From Gillisia sp. UBA3175 (GTDB lineage Bacteria > Bacteroidota > Bacteroidia > Flavobacteriales > Flavobacteriaceae): 64,000 nt of DNA. The DNA lies in assembly GCA_002364325.1 (NCBI GenBank), contig DEXV01000006.1, positions 240,782 to 304,781 on the forward strand. The letters are read 5' to 3'. Shown piece after piece: positions 61,013-64,000 of the stretch; position 1 is the first letter of the stretch; every line of letters begins with the position of its first letter. The notes under the pieces are model-generated. The model saw only the letters and a list, made by a program, of their open reading frames with translations. It was not told the DNA's origin and ran no database searches. The position numbers were made by a program, and so were the translations under genes.

Positions 61013-64000
61013 TATAATTCTGAATTTTTTAAATATTTTCGTTTAAAGAATTTAGAAAGATCATCTCCTTTGAGAATTCTTGTTTCGTTACCCTGTCTTT
61101 GGTAAAAGTCATTCCCAAATGGTACTGGTTCATCAAATTGAGGAATTAATATAGAAAGATATTCTTTGTCTCCAGATTTATTAAACTCAAAATCTATGGC
61201 ACCATTAATATCCTTATTAAATGTTTTAACTATGTCTTTTCTAATAGCTCTCTCATACTTATCTGCATTTTTAAAATGCTTGTAATCCTCTGAAAGTCCG
61301 ACTACGTCACCTGTATCATTCACTCCTAAGTAAAGATTACCACCCGCCTGATTTAAAAATCCTGCGATCACTTTTAAAATAACATCCGATTGTTTTTGTA
61401 AGTCTATCGAATGGCTACCGGCATAATAGATATAAGAAGTTTTAAATTCCTTCACTTTATTTTCTAAACCAAGATTAATTTCTTCCTCAGGTAGCCTAAT
61501 AATTTCAACTGAATGGTTTTCTAATGGGTCTAACAACTCGTTAGCTGTATTTAATTTCTCATTTGAAATATGACTATAGATAAGGAATTTGGTTCTTTGT
61601 AAAGTTTCCCTATCATCTGGAAATTCGTCTTTGATTAAATTATATGCAAGAACACTATGTATTAGTTTAGTAACTTCACTATTGTTTGTAGAGCTCTTTA
61701 ATTCCAGAAGCTCCGGCAAAACATTTTTCTTATTGAAATATTCCAAGACTTTGTAATAATCATTGATTAACTCCAGACTTTCAAAATTTTCAATGGTCTT
61801 ACTTTCAACATAATTATCTGGCACAAAATTCTCATCTGTTGATAATTTTTTAAAAATATTGGTTTGATGTAAAAAGTTAATTTGAGCATCAAAATAATAA
61901 GATCGATGATGCTTTAAAATGGAAGTTAAGAATTTAGCCAAATAAAGATATTCAAGTTTTTTCTCAGGTTTTTCTTCTAGAGCCAGAATATTTTCTATTA
62001 CTAAAACAAGTTCATAAATAAGTTTGAACTTGGATTTAGAATGATATTCTAAATCAGGTTGCGGTTCATCATCATCTTCCAGCACATATTTCTCAATAAA
62101 CTCCCTATACACTCTCTTTTGATCAAAATATATGTCCGTTTCAGAAATAAATTCTGCAGCGTATTGTTCGTAATAATCTTTAATAGGTTTTGAAATTCGG
62201 AATTTATAGACTTTACTTACTTCTATTTGAATATCACCTTTATTAATATAAATTCTCCCAGGTAAACCATTCTCGCAGAGAATGAATGCAATGTTATTTA
62301 AAATCTTAATTACCTTTCCATTGACAACATCACTCTCATTGAAAACTTTCTTTCCATATTCCCAAACCTGATCTAATAAACTAAAGGCAATTCTTCCATT
62401 ATCATTTTCTATAACCTTCGCTTGGAAGATTTCTCCAGGATTAATTATGCCATCAAGTCCCTCGAGAATGATTTTTGAAGTTTGACTACTATGAAGTACT
62501 CCTTCTCCCGAAAATTGATCATCTACAATTTGAAGGAATAGTAAGTTTTTATTTGTCTTATGATAATTTTTTGCCTTGACCTTAACAATATCTCCTACGT
62601 TTGGTGAAGCAGCTTTTTCAGTACTATTTCTTAACTCGCCTTCAATTTTCGAGAAATATGTTCCCCAATTTTCCTTATATAAGTCAAAATTGTCAAGATC
62701 ATTTAATTTTAATTTTGGATCTAATCCTCCAATAACTATTCTATTTCCAAAGTAACATCCATTTTTCGTTAATTGAATCTTTTGCTTATTGTTGAAAATA
62801 TAGTTTTGAGTCGGTGAAACAAGAGCTATTCCTGCGTCAGTTTTATATACTGACCCTCCATATTTAAATAGTAACTCTCCTTTAAAATTACCTGGAATGG
62901 AATCAATTTCTGAGAGATTTTCATCGATACTAAATTTTTCAATATTTTCTATCTCCTCTAATTTTAAAGAAATAGAATTATTACTTGTCAAACATGAAAT
63001 TGCATGATTTAATAAATTGTCTTTGTGCTCTTTATTATTTGACAAGAAGCTTAAATAGCGAAGTAATGTTGCAGATTTCAATACTGAATATTCATCATTA
63101 CCAGACTTATTGGCAAGGTATATTTGAAGTGCCATAATTCTCAAAATATCCTTAATACTAGTTAGTGTTTCTTGATCAAACTCTTGATTTTTCTTCTTAA
63201 TCAAGCTAAAATTAAGGTGATACTTTTCTCTTGCAAGTCTTTTTTCTAAGATTCTAGAATAATGAGAGTACTCATACTTTTCCAGTCTGCCTTCTTGCAA
63301 TAATCTAACTAATACAGATACGATTTCCGAATCATTGCTTTCTAATAAATCAGGATTTATACGTAACAATGCTTTGAACACCCCCAAATTATCTGCTCTT
63401 AAATAACCAGATTTATTTATCTTCTTATTGATTTCCTGGATAAATTTCTTCCCAGTCTTATCTGCCACCATGTGTAAAGCCTGCAGTTCAAATTTGACTT
63501 TCTCAAGTCTTCTCTCAGCTTTTTGAATGGTTAGATCTTTCTTTTCTTGACCGAAATTGCTTAAAAAGTCAGATCCTTCAAGCATCCATTCCTCAACAGC
63601 TATATACACTACTGTAAGTTCAATAGCCAGATCCCAATCATTCTTCTCGTATAAATTTATTCTATAGGACTCTATAAAACTTAAATATGAAAAAAGCCAT
63701 AAATTTTCTTGATTATCATAATCGTTGAAAAGGTTAGAAAAGCTTTGTTTTTGATATCTCTCATCAATCAACAATTCTCTAAAATCATAAAAAAGTTCTT
63801 TAATTTTATTATTTGAACCTATAGCTTCAAATACTTCTTCGGCGCTATAAAATTTACCCTCATTCTCTGAAGTATTAATATAAAGTATTAAAAATCCCTT
63901 CTCATTAATTTTCTTAACATGAAATTGTTTTAATTTACCGACCTCGCTTTTATCTAATTCCCTACCGACAAATTCATTGGCAAAAAATCTATGATAAAAA
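61012..64000 (-). CDS. S1-domain plus AlbA_2 (Schlafen-like) protein, 5' end outside the window
   Basis: The frame is open from the TAG at 61012 to base 64000, so 995 residues are visible and the start lies outside. The C-terminal 200 residues form an AlbA_2 domain, with KEFKTS (Glu-x-Lys, the nuclease-type pair), LNQAGGNLYLGVNDTGDVVGLSED and RQGNETRILKGDDL. Two S1-like RNA-binding stretches precede it (GDIVKVKAKNYHKTNKNLLFLQIVDD and GEIFQAKVIENDNGRIAFSLLD). The N-terminal 400 residues are helical and unassigned. AlbA_2 proteins include bacterial Schlafen-type RNA or tRNA nucleases and ATP-binding regulators. As first gene of the island operon, it may sense nucleic acid or protein-synthesis stress. 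This role is inference. Confidence 0.82.
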   Translation of the reverse strand, partial: FYHRFFANEFVGRELDKSEVGKLKQFHVKKINEKGFLILYINTSENEGKFYSAEEVFEAIGSNNKIKELFYDFRELLIDERYQKQSFSNLFNDYDNQENLWLFSYLSFIESYRINLYEKNDWDLAIELTVVYIAVEEWMLEGSDFLSNFGQEKKDLTIQKAERRLEKVKFELQALHMVADKTGKKFIQEINKKINKSGYLRADNLGVFKALLRINPDLLESNDSEIVSVLVRLLQEGRLEKYEYSHYSRILEKRLAREKYHLNFSLIKKKNQEFDQETLTSIKDILRIMALQIYLANKSGNDEYSVLKSATLLRYLSFLSNNKEHKDNLLNHAISCLTSNNSISLKLEEIENIEKFSIDENLSEIDSIPGNFKGELLFKYGGSVYKTDAGIALVSPTQNYIFNNKQKIQLTKNGCYFGNRIVIGGLDPKLKLNDLDNFDLYKENWGTYFSKIEGELRNSTEKAASPNVGDIVKVKAKNYHKTNKNLLFLQIVDDQFSGEGVLHSSQTSKIILEGLDGIINPGEIFQAKVIENDNGRIAFSLLDQVWEYGKKVFNESDVVNGKVIKILNNIAFILCENGLPGRIYINKGDIQIEVSKVYKFRISKPIKDYYEQYAAEFISETDIYFDQKRVYREFIEKYVLEDDDEPQPDLEYHSKSKFKLIYELVLVIENILALEEKPEKKLEYLYLAKFLTSILKHHRSYYFDAQINFLHQTNIFKKLSTDENFVPDNYVESKTIENFESLELINDYYKVLEYFNKKNVLPELLELKSSTNNSEVTKLIHSVLAYNLIKDEFPDDRETLQRTKFLIYSHISNEKLNTANELLDPLENHSVEIIRLPEEEINLGLENKVKEFKTSYIYYAGSHSIDLQKQSDVILKVIAGFLNQAGGNLYLGVNDTGDVVGLSEDYKHFKNADKYERAIRKDIVKTFNKDINGAIDFEFNKSGDKEYLSILIPQFDEPVPFGNDFYQRQGNETRILKGDDLSKFFKRKYLKNSEL

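Noticed and set aside
63700..63780. TTG at 63774 as the start of the AlbA_2 gene
   Set aside because: The frame continues open with normal protein-like sequence to the window edge, so the start is further upstream.
1..64000. CRISPR array
   Set aside because: No regularly spaced direct repeats were found anywhere.
47108..64000. Long antisense reading frames on the + strand inside the restriction genes
   Set aside because: Low-complexity Ser/Phe-rich translations typical of shadows of AT-rich minus-strand genes.

Overview
The window comes from an AT-rich member of the Bacteroidota, most likely a marine or environmental flavobacterium (Flavobacteriaceae). The evidence is the TAnnTTTG-type promoter boxes, weak or absent Shine-Dalgarno sequences, and family content typical of the group: BlaR1 with a TonB-like tail, DUF5777, PepSY-like lipoproteins, a NagB-PIG-L fusion, a BfmA/BtgA-type mobilisation protein and GDCCVxC proteins. 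I assigned all families by reading motifs; no database search was run.

Region 1 (1-9.6 kb) is chromosomal housekeeping and envelope functions. It holds a BlaI/BlaR1 sensor pair with a nested operator and a frameshifted TPR gene, a Rieske lipoprotein, an EEP-family hydrolase, a PepSY-like acidic lipoprotein, a secreted MetX-like hydrolase and an amidohydrolase. Region 2 (9.6-13.1 kb) is a mer-like metal-resistance operon: ArsR repressor with operator, MerT-HMA fusion, MerA-like flavoprotein and a small Cys-rich GDCCVxC protein. It is followed by the ghost of an AraC-family gene. Region 3 (13.2-20 kb) is an N-acetylglucosamine/chitooligosaccharide locus: NagX-like membrane protein, ROK regulator, NagB-PIG-L, GH20 hexosaminidase and a broken ROK-kinase fragment.

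Region 4 (20-42 kb) is mixed metabolism: a LOV-like PAS protein without the photoactive Cys, a YceI-DUF5777-Rieske group, RidA and threonine synthase, two SDRs, IlvE, cupin, two M20 peptidases, an MBL hydrolase, an S9 peptidase and an M16 protease. It also holds several decayed genes (CocE tail, methyltransferase with four in-frame stops), small dispersed repeats, and the second copy of a 138-bp structured RNA-like element whose first copy is at 5.6 kb. Next to that second copy lie a promoter, a tRNA-Asp 3'-end fragment and two terminators.

Region 5 (42-45.7 kb) is the replication and mobilisation core of an integrative mobilisable element (excisionase-like HTH, replication protein, DnaC-like ATPase, mobilisation protein, several inverted repeats). 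No integrase or relaxase is present. Region 6 (47.1-64 kb) is a long, single-direction defence island on the minus strand. In transcription order it runs: S1/AlbA_2 (Schlafen-like) protein (start outside the window), hsdM, hsdS, an unrecognised PD-(D/E)XK-like protein, a NERD-UvrD helicase, hsdR with a DUF4145-like head, mcrB with a PUA/EVE-like reader domain, and mcrC. The tight spacing suggests a composite Type I plus McrBC system, with two uncharacterised genes inserted between hsdS and hsdR. I see no complete tRNA, rRNA, CRISPR array, insertion sequence or prophage.
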